Below, one piece after another: positions 18,208 through 27,643 of a DNA stretch of 44,589 nt. The DNA comes from Victivallales bacterium. Lineage in GTDB: Bacteria; Verrucomicrobiota; Lentisphaeria; Oligosphaerales; Oligosphaeraceae. Numbering within the stretch: the stretch's first letter is position 1; each line of letters opens with the position of its first letter. The DNA lies in NCBI GenBank assembly GCA_017554445.1, contig JAFZIJ010000178.1, positions 1-44,589 on the forward strand, in the 5' to 3' direction. Made by a program: the position numbers and the translations under genes. Under the pieces are notes generated by a model. It worked only from the letters and a program-made list of their open reading frames with translations. It was not told where the DNA came from and searched no databases.

Positions 18208-19303
18208 GATCCTGAAAAATAGCATTTTAGGACTTTGCATGTTGGTCGCTTGCATCCCTTATGCATACAAGTTGCCCTACATCATCAACGCATGGAAAAA
18301 CTCGCCGCTTGATTCGCACGACTGGATATTCCTTCTGTTCGGTGTCGTCACATTGGGCATCGCCTTGTTCGGCGTCCGCGGCAAGGAGGTCCACCGCGAC
18401 TGGGCCGGCCTGCCTCTCCTATGCGCTTGCATTCTAATGTATTTTATTGGCGTCAAGAAAGATATCCACGCCATCAGCATCATGGCGGGCGTTTTGTTAG
18501 CCGCCTCATCGGTCTGCTTGCTCTGGGGGTGGGAATGCTTCATCATCCTCCTGCCGGCCTTCCTCGTATTCTGCCTCTCCGTTACCAGCACGAGCTACTG
18601 GATCACATTCCTGCTGTCGCCTCTCGGTCTAAAAAGCCTGCCCGTCAAATTTTTCCTGACAGCCGTGGCCATCATCATCGCCCTTATCCAGTTGCAATTC
18701 CATTTCATACCCAAAAAACAAAGCACATTCTTCCTGTGCGCCCTGTGTTTTGCATTTTTGATCGTCGTCTTCCAAAAAGAAGCCCATGTCAAATCCGCCT
18801 CCTTCATCCCGGACTTCTCAGCCGGTATATTCGGAGACGCCAAAGGCTACGCACAAGAACCGTCGCACGGTGACCTCCAGTTTTTCGAAGGTGCCAAGAA
18901 ACTGGAAAGATATGTATTCGGAACTTCTGATTCAATCATCGGTGTCCTGAGCATTGACCTTGGCACAAACGTCCATCAAATCCATCCCCCATCCCATTGC
19001 CTTCGCGCGCAAGGTTCGAACATCCACAGCGAAACACTTTCAGCCGAAGACCTGCGTTTCGCGCATATCACCATCACGGAAATATCCTATACACAAAAAG
19101 GCTATTCGATGCTCTGCTGGTACTGGTACTCATCAACTAAATTCTCGACGCCTAGTTTCCTTTCATTCAGAAGGTATTGGAAGCCAGACCAAGAATGGCA
19201 CAGCTACCAGATTTCCACGCCTATCCTCAACGACGAAATCGGTAAGGCGCGGGAACGGCTCAGAGTATTTCTCGCAAACGTCGCGGAATCCAACAATCTT
19301 TAA
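18200..19303 (+). CDS. exosortase-like membrane half fused to an EpsI-like domain
   Basis: From ATG 18200 (GGGAGG in front) this encodes 367 residues. Residues ~1-200 are six or more hydrophobic segments. The part ILLPAFLVFCLSVTSTSYW parallels WMSPAFIIFCLFIPMREQF of the neighbouring exosortase, but the catalytic Cys, Arg and His segments do not follow. Residues ~210-367 look like the exosortase-associated EpsI domain: GDLQFFEGAKKLERYVF, then VHQIHPPSHCLRAQGS with His and Cys at the expected place, then the beta-rich end. EpsI proteins accompany exosortases; function is not settled. I infer a non-catalytic partner derived from an exosortase. An open frame extends upstream to 18116 inside the exosortase gene but has no ribosome site. 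Confidence 0.75.
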   Translation: MNKILKNSILGLCMLVACIPYAYKLPYIINAWKNSPLDSHDWIFLLFGVVTLGIALFGVRGKEVHRDWAGLPLLCACILMYFIGVKKDIHAISIMAGVLLAASSVCLLWGWECFIILLPAFLVFCLSVTSTSYWITFLLSPLGLKSLPVKFFLTAVAIIIALIQLQFHFIPKKQSTFFLCALCFAFLIVVFQKEAHVKSASFIPDFSAGIFGDAKGYAQEPSHGDLQFFEGAKKLERYVFGTSDSIIGVLSIDLGTNVHQIHPPSHCLRAQGSNIHSETLSAEDLRFAHITITEISYTQKGYSMLCWYWYSSTKFSTPSFLSFRRYWKPDQEWHSYQISTPILNDEIGKARERLRVFLANVAESNNL

Positions 19304-19406
19304 GCCTAAAGCCTAAAGCAAAAAGCGAATACAAGCGGCTTGAACAGAAGCCATGTTATCCAAGCGTTTTCGGTATTCGCTTTCAGCTTTCAGCGTTTGG
19401 CTTTTT
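19304..19406 (+). terminator. long heptamer-built inverted repeat ending the exosortase operon
   Basis: The left side is made of heptamers GCCTAAA, GCCTAAA, GCAAAAA, GCGAATA and the right side of GCTTTCA, GCTTTCA, GCGTTTG, GCTTTTT. The core arms AAAGCGAATAC (19322-19332) and GTATTCGCTTT (19373-19383) are perfect, and the outer heptamers pair imperfectly to give a stem of about 30 bp. A small hairpin GGCTT/AAGCC sits in the loop. It begins directly after the TAA stop and ends in a T-run. Confidence 0.7.
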
Positions 19407-19419
19407 CTGTCCGCCGCGT

Positions 19420-19447
19420 TTGACATTGTACCTATACTTAATAGATT
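19420..19447 (+). promoter_or_regulatory. sigma70-type promoter candidate for the glycan-hydrolase-like cluster
   Basis: A perfect TTGACA (19420-19425) and TAGATT (19442-19447) are separated by 16 bases, about 40 bases before the ATG at 19488. Confidence 0.5.
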
Positions 19448-19487
19448 ACTATTGTTTTTCATGTTTTCTATTTTATAGGTATATAGC

Positions 19488-22400
19488 ATGCTCGACCATA
19501 AATTATTCCTGTCTTTCATCTTTTTTGCGGCCGCACTTTTCGCATTCGACGGCTTCGATGTATCGTCCGCCAATTATCGCCTGATCGTCGGAGACATTCC
19601 CATCGTCACGGCTCCGGACAAGCCAACGTCTGTCACCGTAACTGTCTTCAATAAAACAGACAAGATGGCAAAAGCCGCCGTCACCGTCCACAAGCTTGTG
19701 GATGACTGGAAAGTCATAGGGGAACCATCCCAAACGACTGAACTACCGCCGCATACGCAAAAAGACCTGTTGTTCAGTATCGTCTCCGGCCCGTTTGTCT
19801 TCGATGCACACTATCCCGTTCACGCCCACGCCGTCTTTTCAACGGAAGATGCTCAGCAAGAAACACTTGACGCTGTCCGCGTCTTTCTTGTTCAAGAGAA
19901 TAAATTAGGCGTGAACCTTCCCAAACAGCCGGACATTCCAGTCATCGCCGTCAACGACGACTCCTCCCTCTGTCTGGCGGAGCATGTTGCCGACGCCTCC
20001 ATCGAATGGCAATATTTCGGCCAGCCCGTTCAATACCGCGCCATCGGCTGGAAAGGCCATATCGTCGAAAGCGGCGCCAACGTCAATTCAGACTACCAGA
20101 CACGACCAGACGCCAACGGCAAAAGCACGACCTATCGCGCCATTTTCATGCATCCGCCATGGCGGCCTGCCGAAGGCACGGCCGCTGTCACATTCCGTCT
20201 TAAATTACCTAATTCCAATAGTATCCACTTTCTTTTCTCCCGTTCACAACGGACGGAAAGACCAAACGAACGCCCAAGCGACGGCATTACCTACACGATT
20301 CAGGCGGCTGAAGTCGGACAACCGTTGACAACTCTCTACAACCGTCATGAAAACATCCGTGTCTGGAAAGACGAAGACATTGATCTGACCGCCTTCGCAG
20401 GCAAAACGATTGATCTCCGCCTAGAAGTCCATCCCGGCCCGAACAAAAATTCCGCCTGTGACGCCGCCTACTGGGGCCGCGTTCTCATTCAGGCTGGAAT
20501 ACAGCCGCCCGTTATCGACTACGCCGCACAACCGCCAGCGGCCCTTCCAACTATCACCTCTGATTCCAATCCTCCTTTCGGCGTTCTGGACCAATGGCAT
20601 CCGCACGGAAACGCCCTCCATCACGGCTTCGAAATCTCACTGGATAATTCGCCGCTCTTCAAGCCCGGCAGCGCATTCCGTCTAATTGACTGCAAACGTC
20701 AATTGCAACCGCATGGCTTCATGGACGTCTATACGCTGCAAAGCGCGGAAAAGACCGCCACGCTGTTCATCTACAAAAGCTTCCCTCGTAAAAACGCCAT
20801 CGGATTTCAATTCCACGCGGAAAACGCTCTCATTACGGAAGTTAAGACCGGTCCATGGCACGACAATCCGAAACGGATTTATTTCGGCCACGGCTATGTC
20901 GTCGAAAATCCAGGCACGCGCAGTCTGATTTTCAACGGCCACACCGTCGCCGCCTCCCATGCGGCGTATGAATTCGAAAATGGCACGACCGTCCTGCAAG
21001 CCATCGACAATCCGCCCAACCATTTGGAAATCAACAAAGATCGCCATACGGCCTCGCTTGTTTCACGCGGTAATTGCGTCTTCACTTTTTTCACCGCCCC
21101 CACCGCCTTCGAAGCGGCATTCCAATACAGGGAGTATCACAAAATCCGCAAGCCCGCAGGAGCCTTCCACAATCTCGCGGGGCGGTTTATTTTCGACATC
21201 TGGCATGGCACGAAAGGTGCCGCCGCTCTCATCACAGGTCTCACACAGGCAACACGTTATGGCATGACCGACTCCATGCTGACCATCCATGACTGGCAGC
21301 GTTGGGGCTATGACTACCGCCTCCCCGACATCTGGCCGCCGCGTCCGTCATGGGGCACCGTCGAACAAACGAAACAAATCGAAGCCATCTGCAAACAGCA
21401 TAACATCCCTTGGGGCTTCCACGACAACTACATCGACATCTATCCGGACACGGATGACTTCTCCTACCGTCTCGTCTATTTCCGCAACAACACAGGCGAT
21501 TATGACGTCCCCTTCCCTGTCTTCGACAAACACAATCCGCAGCCCAACCGCGCGTGGTTTACGCGCGGTCGTGATGCGCAGTCGTATAAGTTCCGTCCGG
21601 ACAGCATCTTGCCATTCGTCAAACGCAACTACGAACGGATTTTGCAGGACGTCCATCCCACCGCGTCGTTCGTCGATGTCCTCTCCTCTGTCAAGCCGAC
21701 GGACTGGTATGATTCCGACGGCAATTACCATTCCATGGAGGAAACACGAAAGTATTGGGGTGAAGCCTTCGCGACCATCCGCAACATGCTCGGCGGCAAC
21801 GCTCCCACCACCTCCGAAGGCGGCCATGACCAACTGATCGGCTGGCTTGACGGCGCAGACTGCCAATGGCTGACGCTTTCAGACGAACCGAACTCTTTCT
21901 ACACCCGCTTCCCCTGCTCCGACTGGGCCCGCGTTCCATGGTTCGACGCCGTCAACCATGACAAATTCGCTCTGCTTGGCGCAGGCTATTCCAACCGCTA
22001 TCAAGGCAATCGCCCACGGCTGACGCACGGCATTGGTTCAGATGACTATATCGCCTCCGAACTGCTTGCCGCCCACAATCTTATGGGCGATTCCAATCCG
22101 TTCAACTACGACAATGTCCGCAAATACTGGCTCGCGCAGGATTTCATCCGCTACACCGCCGCCCGCAACATGACCGCCCATGAATTCGTCGGCGGCGACA
22201 TTCATCATCAGCATGTCAAATGGGACAACGGCGCGGACGTCTGGATCAACCGTTCCGAAACGCCATGGAAACTCGCCAATGGCCGCGTCCTGCCCGCCTA
22301 CGGCTTCCATGTCACCTATCCACAGGGTGAATTGACGCTTGAAACCGTCAACGGCCTCGTCCGCGAATACGCCCGATGTGATTCCCATGAGTTCTTCAAC

Positions 22401-23159
22401 GCCCGTAACACGCGGCAGCGCATCTTCCCCTGCGTTCTGGATATCCGCCCCTATATTTCTGATTTCCAATATCTTGGCGGCAACAAAATCAAATACGTCA
22501 TCAGTTGGGAGGCCAACGAAGCCGCCCCCTACAACCTCCGCTCATACGTCCATTTCATGACGCCGGAAAGCCGTGCCCAGATTGCCTTCCAAGACGACCA
22601 TGACACGCCAGTCCCGACAACAAAATTCAATGGCGTCATCCGTGACGAACGCATCGTCGAAATTCCTGAAGACCGCCTCAAATTCGATTCCTACCAATGG
22701 ACATGCGGCCTTTTCACATTCGAACTCGGCCGTATGCTGCTCAAAGGCTTCACTTGCCACGACTCGTCCGTCGATCTCGGCACGCTTCGTCTCAAACGCG
22801 ATCAAGACGGCCATATTACAGACGCGACGTTTGCCCAAGCCACGAAAGGCGTTTATTTTGAAAAGGAAATCAACGCCAATCCAGCAGGAACGCTCGTCGA
22901 TTTCGGTCATTTGAAAACCAGCGGTGCCTTCCGTCTCGTCAAAAAAGACAACGCCTTGCAGATCACCCCCGTCCCATCGCAGAATCCGTTTAAAATCGAA
23001 TTGGATATCGCACATTATCTTCCCAATTCAGCCCAAGCTGTCGTTACGGCGGAGCCGTTTGAAGCGGGCGGCACGCCCGTCTTCACCGCTACGCAGGACG
23101 GCAAGACACTTACGCTCGATATCATGCCAACAAGTCTTTTCTCATTGGAAATCAAGTAA
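19488..23159 (+). CDS. large secreted glycoside-hydrolase-like protein, paralogue 1
   Basis: A 1223-residue protein with a hydrophobic N-terminus (LFLSFIFFAAALFAF) that should act as a signal peptide. Residues ~25-145 look like an immunoglobulin-type beta domain (TVTVFNKTDKMAKAAVTVHKL). Residues ~210-340 resemble an NPCBM-like carbohydrate-binding module (SRSQRTERPNERPSDGITYTI ... GKTIDLRLEVHPG). The central region ~560-860 is probably a TIM barrel of the DUF5696/GH101-like kind, with DSMLTIHDWQRWGYDYRLP, WGFHDNYIDIYPD, Asp730 in FVDVLSS and Glu777 in TTSEGGHDQL as candidate catalytic residues. A beta-rich tail follows. Exact family is not certain; glycan hydrolysis is inferred. It starts a co-directional cluster, and its full-length paralogue begins 15 bases downstream. 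Confidence 0.7.
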   Translation: MLDHKLFLSFIFFAAALFAFDGFDVSSANYRLIVGDIPIVTAPDKPTSVTVTVFNKTDKMAKAAVTVHKLVDDWKVIGEPSQTTELPPHTQKDLLFSIVSGPFVFDAHYPVHAHAVFSTEDAQQETLDAVRVFLVQENKLGVNLPKQPDIPVIAVNDDSSLCLAEHVADASIEWQYFGQPVQYRAIGWKGHIVESGANVNSDYQTRPDANGKSTTYRAIFMHPPWRPAEGTAAVTFRLKLPNSNSIHFLFSRSQRTERPNERPSDGITYTIQAAEVGQPLTTLYNRHENIRVWKDEDIDLTAFAGKTIDLRLEVHPGPNKNSACDAAYWGRVLIQAGIQPPVIDYAAQPPAALPTITSDSNPPFGVLDQWHPHGNALHHGFEISLDNSPLFKPGSAFRLIDCKRQLQPHGFMDVYTLQSAEKTATLFIYKSFPRKNAIGFQFHAENALITEVKTGPWHDNPKRIYFGHGYVVENPGTRSLIFNGHTVAASHAAYEFENGTTVLQAIDNPPNHLEINKDRHTASLVSRGNCVFTFFTAPTAFEAAFQYREYHKIRKPAGAFHNLAGRFIFDIWHGTKGAAALITGLTQATRYGMTDSMLTIHDWQRWGYDYRLPDIWPPRPSWGTVEQTKQIEAICKQHNIPWGFHDNYIDIYPDTDDFSYRLVYFRNNTGDYDVPFPVFDKHNPQPNRAWFTRGRDAQSYKFRPDSILPFVKRNYERILQDVHPTASFVDVLSSVKPTDWYDSDGNYHSMEETRKYWGEAFATIRNMLGGNAPTTSEGGHDQLIGWLDGADCQWLTLSDEPNSFYTRFPCSDWARVPWFDAVNHDKFALLGAGYSNRYQGNRPRLTHGIGSDDYIASELLAAHNLMGDSNPFNYDNVRKYWLAQDFIRYTAARNMTAHEFVGGDIHHQHVKWDNGADVWINRSETPWKLANGRVLPAYGFHVTYPQGELTLETVNGLVREYARCDSHEFFNARNTRQRIFPCVLDIRPYISDFQYLGGNKIKYVISWEANEAAPYNLRSYVHFMTPESRAQIAFQDDHDTPVPTTKFNGVIRDERIVEIPEDRLKFDSYQWTCGLFTFELGRMLLKGFTCHDSSVDLGTLRLKRDQDGHITDATFAQATKGVYFEKEINANPAGTLVDFGHLKTSGAFRLVKKDNALQITPVPSQNPFKIELDIAHYLPNSAQAVVTAEPFEAGGTPVFTATQDGKTLTLDIMPTSLFSLEIK

Positions 23160-23174
23160 CAACGAGGTATCATC

Positions 23175-26100
23175 ATGAAGAAAATCTCCATCCTGCTCTG
23201 CATTCTCTGCCTCGCTCTTCAAGCCTGGAACGGCTTCAACGTCGCCAACCAGCAGGCCCGCCTCTTCATCCATGAAATCGAAGACATCAAAACTCCTGAT
23301 AAACCGACTGCCGTTCACATCACGCTTGAAAACAAGACGGAACAGCCGTTGCAGGCCACTGTCAGAATCCACAAATTTGTCGATGACTGGAAAGCGGAAG
23401 GCCCCGCCGAACAAACGGTGACGGTCGCCGCACAATCATCTCAAGTCATTGATTTCCAAATCATTTCAGGCCCATTTATTTTTGATGCGCTCTATCCCGT
23501 CCATGCGCAGGCCGTCTTCACGGCAGACGGAACGAAGCAGACGCTCGACGCTGTCCGCATCTTCGGCGTCAAACGCGCGGCGTCAGAAGTCGTTCTCTCC
23601 CAAATGCCTGAACTGCCCGTCATCGCGTTGATGGACAATTCGGCCATCGCCCTTGCAGACTGCCCGAAACAGGCCTGCTATTCATGGACGCTTCTCGACA
23701 GCGGCATCCTCCACTTCAAACCAATCTATTGGACTGGCTCAGAGCCGCTCAACCATGGTTCCCTGAAATTTGAAAACCAGACGCGCAAGCGGGAGGACGG
23801 CGTCAGCGAAACGAAAAAATGCATCGCCATGCACCCACCATATGTTCCCAAAGGCGGCTCCAGTTTTGCCAATTTTACCATCGCCCTGCCCGCCTCAAAA
23901 TCCATCAAGCTATCCTTCGCGCACTCTCAGCGCGATTCGTTTGGCAAGGAACCGCAAAGCGACGGCATGACGTTCCGCATCTGGGCCAACGAAAAGATGG
24001 TTTACGAAAAAAACGCCAATGTCCGCACATGGATGGACGGCGAAGCCGATCTGACGGAATTCGCAGGCAAGACCATCCATCTCCGTTTGGAAACCAATCC
24101 AGGCCCTGCCAATGAAACACAAGTTGACTACGGCTACTTCGGTAATCCAACCATCACGGCAGGAACGGTTTCCGCCATGGATTCAGCCATCGCCCTGACA
24201 GATAAACAACTGCAGGACATCGCTCCGGCGGACAACGCCTTGGATTTCATCGACGGACAAAAGGGGCTGCTCGACGGCTGGATTCTCCTTAAATACCATA
24301 ATATATTAACCGCCTTCCACGGCTTCAACGTCGAACTTGACAACATCCCCCTCCGTTCCAATGGCTCCGCCTTCCAATTAATCGGTAAAACCATGCTCGA
24401 TAACCAGCCAGCGGGAACAGTCGTTGCCCGCCATCGCTTCAAAACCGCTGAAAAAGAGGCCGTTTTGGACATGATCTGCCGTACACTAGCCGACGGCGTC
24501 TTCCAAATCCGCTTCGAAGCGACGAATGCCGCCATCACCCACCTATCTCTCGGACCATGGCATAATCCCGTCAAACAAGTCATTTACGGACATGGCTACG
24601 TCATTCGTGACCCGCAGCCGTTCACCATGGGCTTCGGCGGCCACAATGTCGCCGCCTCTCATTTCGGACTGGATTTCACGGAAGGCCATGGCGTTCTCGC
24701 GGCCGTCGATACACCGCCTGCACGACTGTCCGTCAATCTCTCCACGCACAACGCCACCTTCCACATGAAGGAGAACAGCACACTCACCTTCGCCGTCGCT
24801 CCCACCGCCTTCGAAGCCGCCTTCAAATACCAGAAACACACGGACAAACATCCCGCCGGAGCCTTCCGTAATCTTGCGGGGCGTTTCGTCTTCGACATCT
24901 GGGGAGGTTCCGCCAAAGTCATCACCGCCAGAATGCAGAACGCCATTCGCTATGGCCTAGTCGATTCCATGCTGACCATCCACAGCTGGCAGCATTGGGG
25001 CTATGACTACCGCCTTCCGGACGTGTGGCCGCCCAACAAAACATTCGGCACGGTGGAAGACATCCTCCCGCTCCAAAAACTCTGTGGAGAACAAAACATT
25101 CCATGGGGCCTCCACGACAACTACATCGACTTCTATCCAGATGCAGACGACTATTCCTACAAGCATATCTACTTCAATTCCAACGGAAAACCAACTCTTG
25201 CCTGGATCAACCGCGGCAGAGATGCGCAATCCTACAAGTTCCGCCCGGACCACATCCTCCCCTTCGTCCAGCGAAACTTCAAGCAAATGACGCAGGAAAT
25301 CAAACCGACGCATTGCTTCATCGATGTCTTCACGTCAACATCCTGTGTCGATTACTATGATGCTGACGGCAATTATCATCCGCAGACCGAATCCAGAAAA
25401 TGCTGGGGAGAAGCCTTTGCCTGGATCCGCAACTACTTGGGTGGCAACGCTCCGACCACTTCCGAAGCAGGCCATGACCAACTGACGGGTTATCTCGACG
25501 GCGCAGACTGCCAGTGGATGACGCTCTCTCCAACAGGCGGCAAGCATCTCACCAAACTCCCCTGCACAGACTGGGAACGCGTCCCATGGGCGGACGCCGT
25601 CAACCACAACAAGTTCGCCCTCATCGGCGTTGGCTATTCCGTCCGTTACGAAGGTGGCCGCCCACCGCACCTCCATGGAATCAATTCAGATGATTACATC
25701 TCCATGGAACTTCTTTCTTCCCACAATCTTATGACAGACGCCAGCAGTTGGGGCTTCTCCTCTATTCGCAAATACTGGCTCGCGCAGGATTTCATCCGCT
25801 TCAACGCCGCCGCCAACATGACCGCCCATGAATTCGTCAATGACGACATCCACCGCCAGCATGTCACATGGGAGAACGGCTCGGAAATCTGGGTCAACCG
25901 CGGCGAAACGGAATGGACCGTCAATGGCCATACGCTCCCAAAATACGGCTATTTCGTCAAATATCCAGAAGGCGAACTGGCTCTTGAAAAAGCTAATGGC
26001 CTCTACCGCGAATACGCTCGCGGCAAAAACGGCGAATTCTATAACTCACGCAAAACCAACTCCACCGTCGGCAACAACAAAGTCAACGCCCGTCCGTACA

Positions 26101-26798
26101 TCTCCGAATTCAAGTATCTCGGTGGCGACAAGTTCCAATACAAGCTCCATTGGGACGCCAAGCAACCTGCCGATGACGACTTCCGGACCTTTGTCCATTT
26201 CATGTCTGACAATGCCAATCCCGCCATCATATTCCAAGATGATCATTTTTCCACCATTCCGACCTCCAACTGGAACGGCGCCATCGAAGAAGAACGCACG
26301 CTGGAGATTCCCGCCGCCGTCAAAGGCACATACGTTTGGGTTTGCGGACTTTACAAAGCTGAACGCGGTCGCATGATTCTGAACGGCCCCTCCTATCCCG
26401 GCAACGCCATCAACCTCGGCAAAATCGCCATCACACGCGATGCGAATGGCGTCGTGCAGGACATCGCCTTCACGCCGCAGCCATACGACGAAGCGGAAAC
26501 AACCATCATCAACGTCAACAAAGACGGCACCATGGTCAATTTCGGTTCCGTCAAGACGAACGGTGTCTTCCGCCTGACAAAAGCGGACAACGGTGTCGTT
26601 CTGACACCGGCCCCATCCCAGAGTCCGTTTAAAATCGAATTGGATCTCGCGCATTATCTGCCAAATGCGACAAAAGTCGCAGTCACGGCTGAACCGTTAG
26701 AAGCGGGCGGCACGCCCGTCTTCACCGCCACGCAAAACGGCAAAACACTCTCCATAACTCTAACACCTAAAACTATTTTCACCATCACCATCCAGTAA
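23175..26798 (+). CDS. large secreted glycoside-hydrolase-like protein, paralogue 2
   Basis: A 1207-residue paralogue of the preceding protein along its whole length, with its own signal peptide (SILLCILCLALQAW). The same blocks occur in order: Ig-like domain (PDKPTAVHITLENKTEQPLQ), NPCBM-like module (KSIKLSFAHSQRDSFGKEP), barrel motifs DSMLTIHSWQHWGYDYRLP and WGLHDNYIDFYPD, candidate Asp717 (FIDVF) and Glu764 (TTSEAGHDQL). The Asp-to-Glu distance, 47, equals that of paralogue 1. The ribosome site AACGAGG precedes ATG by a good distance. Patches are identical at DNA level with paralogue 1 (22119-22152 against 25767-25800; 23061-23089 against 26700-26728), which points to duplication with possible gene conversion. 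The gene's last three codons begin a nonamer array. Confidence 0.7.
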   Translation: MKKISILLCILCLALQAWNGFNVANQQARLFIHEIEDIKTPDKPTAVHITLENKTEQPLQATVRIHKFVDDWKAEGPAEQTVTVAAQSSQVIDFQIISGPFIFDALYPVHAQAVFTADGTKQTLDAVRIFGVKRAASEVVLSQMPELPVIALMDNSAIALADCPKQACYSWTLLDSGILHFKPIYWTGSEPLNHGSLKFENQTRKREDGVSETKKCIAMHPPYVPKGGSSFANFTIALPASKSIKLSFAHSQRDSFGKEPQSDGMTFRIWANEKMVYEKNANVRTWMDGEADLTEFAGKTIHLRLETNPGPANETQVDYGYFGNPTITAGTVSAMDSAIALTDKQLQDIAPADNALDFIDGQKGLLDGWILLKYHNILTAFHGFNVELDNIPLRSNGSAFQLIGKTMLDNQPAGTVVARHRFKTAEKEAVLDMICRTLADGVFQIRFEATNAAITHLSLGPWHNPVKQVIYGHGYVIRDPQPFTMGFGGHNVAASHFGLDFTEGHGVLAAVDTPPARLSVNLSTHNATFHMKENSTLTFAVAPTAFEAAFKYQKHTDKHPAGAFRNLAGRFVFDIWGGSAKVITARMQNAIRYGLVDSMLTIHSWQHWGYDYRLPDVWPPNKTFGTVEDILPLQKLCGEQNIPWGLHDNYIDFYPDADDYSYKHIYFNSNGKPTLAWINRGRDAQSYKFRPDHILPFVQRNFKQMTQEIKPTHCFIDVFTSTSCVDYYDADGNYHPQTESRKCWGEAFAWIRNYLGGNAPTTSEAGHDQLTGYLDGADCQWMTLSPTGGKHLTKLPCTDWERVPWADAVNHNKFALIGVGYSVRYEGGRPPHLHGINSDDYISMELLSSHNLMTDASSWGFSSIRKYWLAQDFIRFNAAANMTAHEFVNDDIHRQHVTWENGSEIWVNRGETEWTVNGHTLPKYGYFVKYPEGELALEKANGLYREYARGKNGEFYNSRKTNSTVGNNKVNARPYISEFKYLGGDKFQYKLHWDAKQPADDDFRTFVHFMSDNANPAIIFQDDHFSTIPTSNWNGAIEEERTLEIPAAVKGTYVWVCGLYKAERGRMILNGPSYPGNAINLGKIAITRDANGVVQDIAFTPQPYDEAETTIINVNKDGTMVNFGSVKTNGVFRLTKADNGVVLTPAPSQSPFKIELDLAHYLPNATKVAVTAEPLEAGGTPVFTATQNGKTLSITLTPKTIFTITIQ

Positions 26799-26843
26799 AT
26801 CCAGTAAATCCAGAACATCCAGAACTTCCAGTAAATCTAGAAA
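26790..26843 (+). repeat. ATCCAGTAA nonamer array, 6 copies, starting on the stop codon
   Basis: Units: ATCCAGTAA, ATCCAGTAA, ATCCAGAAC, ATCCAGAAC, TTCCAGTAA, ATCTAGAAA. The first unit is exactly the last two codons plus stop of paralogue 2 (ATC CAG TAA). The array ends just before the ribosome site of the next gene. Confidence 0.93.
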
Positions 26844-26856
26844 AAAGGAGCTCACC

Positions 26857-27609
26857 ATGCATTTCTTCGATGCAAACTGCGGCCCGTACGGCCTCTCAGA
26901 AAACAATGTCCCAACCATCTTCCCGACCGTCAAAGAAATTTTGGCGGACATGGATGCGGCAGGCGTTGAAAAAACGACGCTTTGGCACATCTCACAAAAG
27001 GAAATGGGTTGGGCCCTCGGCAACAAACTCATTGTCAAAGACTTGAATGAAAATCCAGAGGCGAAGAAACGCATATCGCCATCATGGTGCGTCGTCCCGA
27101 CCGTCACCGGCGAACAGGGCAGCGCGGAGCAAGTCGTGAAAGAGATGCTCGCCGCCAACGCGGGGACCGTCCGCATCTTCCCTGAAGACCATCGTTGGGA
27201 ACTCTATCCCGCCGCCATCGGCGACCTCTTCAGGCTGTTCACGGAAAACCACATTCCCGTCTATCTCTCCGTCAAGGCCATGGGATGGGACAAAATCTAC
27301 CGTACGATGTATATGTTCCCCGACCTCTATGTCATCATCTGCGACTGCGGCCTTTGGGGTCCAGACCGCCGCATCCGCCCGCTTCTTGTCAACTACAAGC
27401 ATACCTATTTTGAAACGTCCGAATACTGGGCGGCCGGCAGCATCGCCGACACCGTCCATGCCATCGGTCCGGACCGCCTTCTCTATGGCTCGGGCGCCCC
27501 GTACTACAACCGCGGCTCCATGATGCTCGCCATCCAGCATGCCGACATCTCGGACGAAGCCAAAGAGCTTATCGCTCATGGCAATCTCGAACGCCTCCTG
27601 CAGCATTAA
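26857..27609 (+). CDS. amidohydrolase-fold protein lacking the usual metal ligands
   Basis: A 250-residue protein with the overall layout of Amidohydro_2 (TIM-barrel) proteins. Where the sister protein has DMHGHMG, this one has DANCGPYG, so the HxH metal motif is absent. YLSVKAMGWD replaces the barrel His (LIHTWN in the sister), and YGSGAPYYNRG replaces the catalytic Asp motif YGTDMPW. I therefore expect a metal-free or structural homologue. Related DxN-type members of this fold exist in PVC genomes, so loss may be a family trait rather than decay; the frame is intact. GGAG lies before ATG 26857. Cotranscribed with the intact sister gene 34 bases downstream. Confidence 0.72.
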   Translation: MHFFDANCGPYGLSENNVPTIFPTVKEILADMDAAGVEKTTLWHISQKEMGWALGNKLIVKDLNENPEAKKRISPSWCVVPTVTGEQGSAEQVVKEMLAANAGTVRIFPEDHRWELYPAAIGDLFRLFTENHIPVYLSVKAMGWDKIYRTMYMFPDLYVIICDCGLWGPDRRIRPLLVNYKHTYFETSEYWAAGSIADTVHAIGPDRLLYGSGAPYYNRGSMMLAIQHADISDEAKELIAHGNLERLLQH

Positions 27610-27643
27610 CCTCTAAACGGCTTCGCCGAAAGGAAATACAAAT

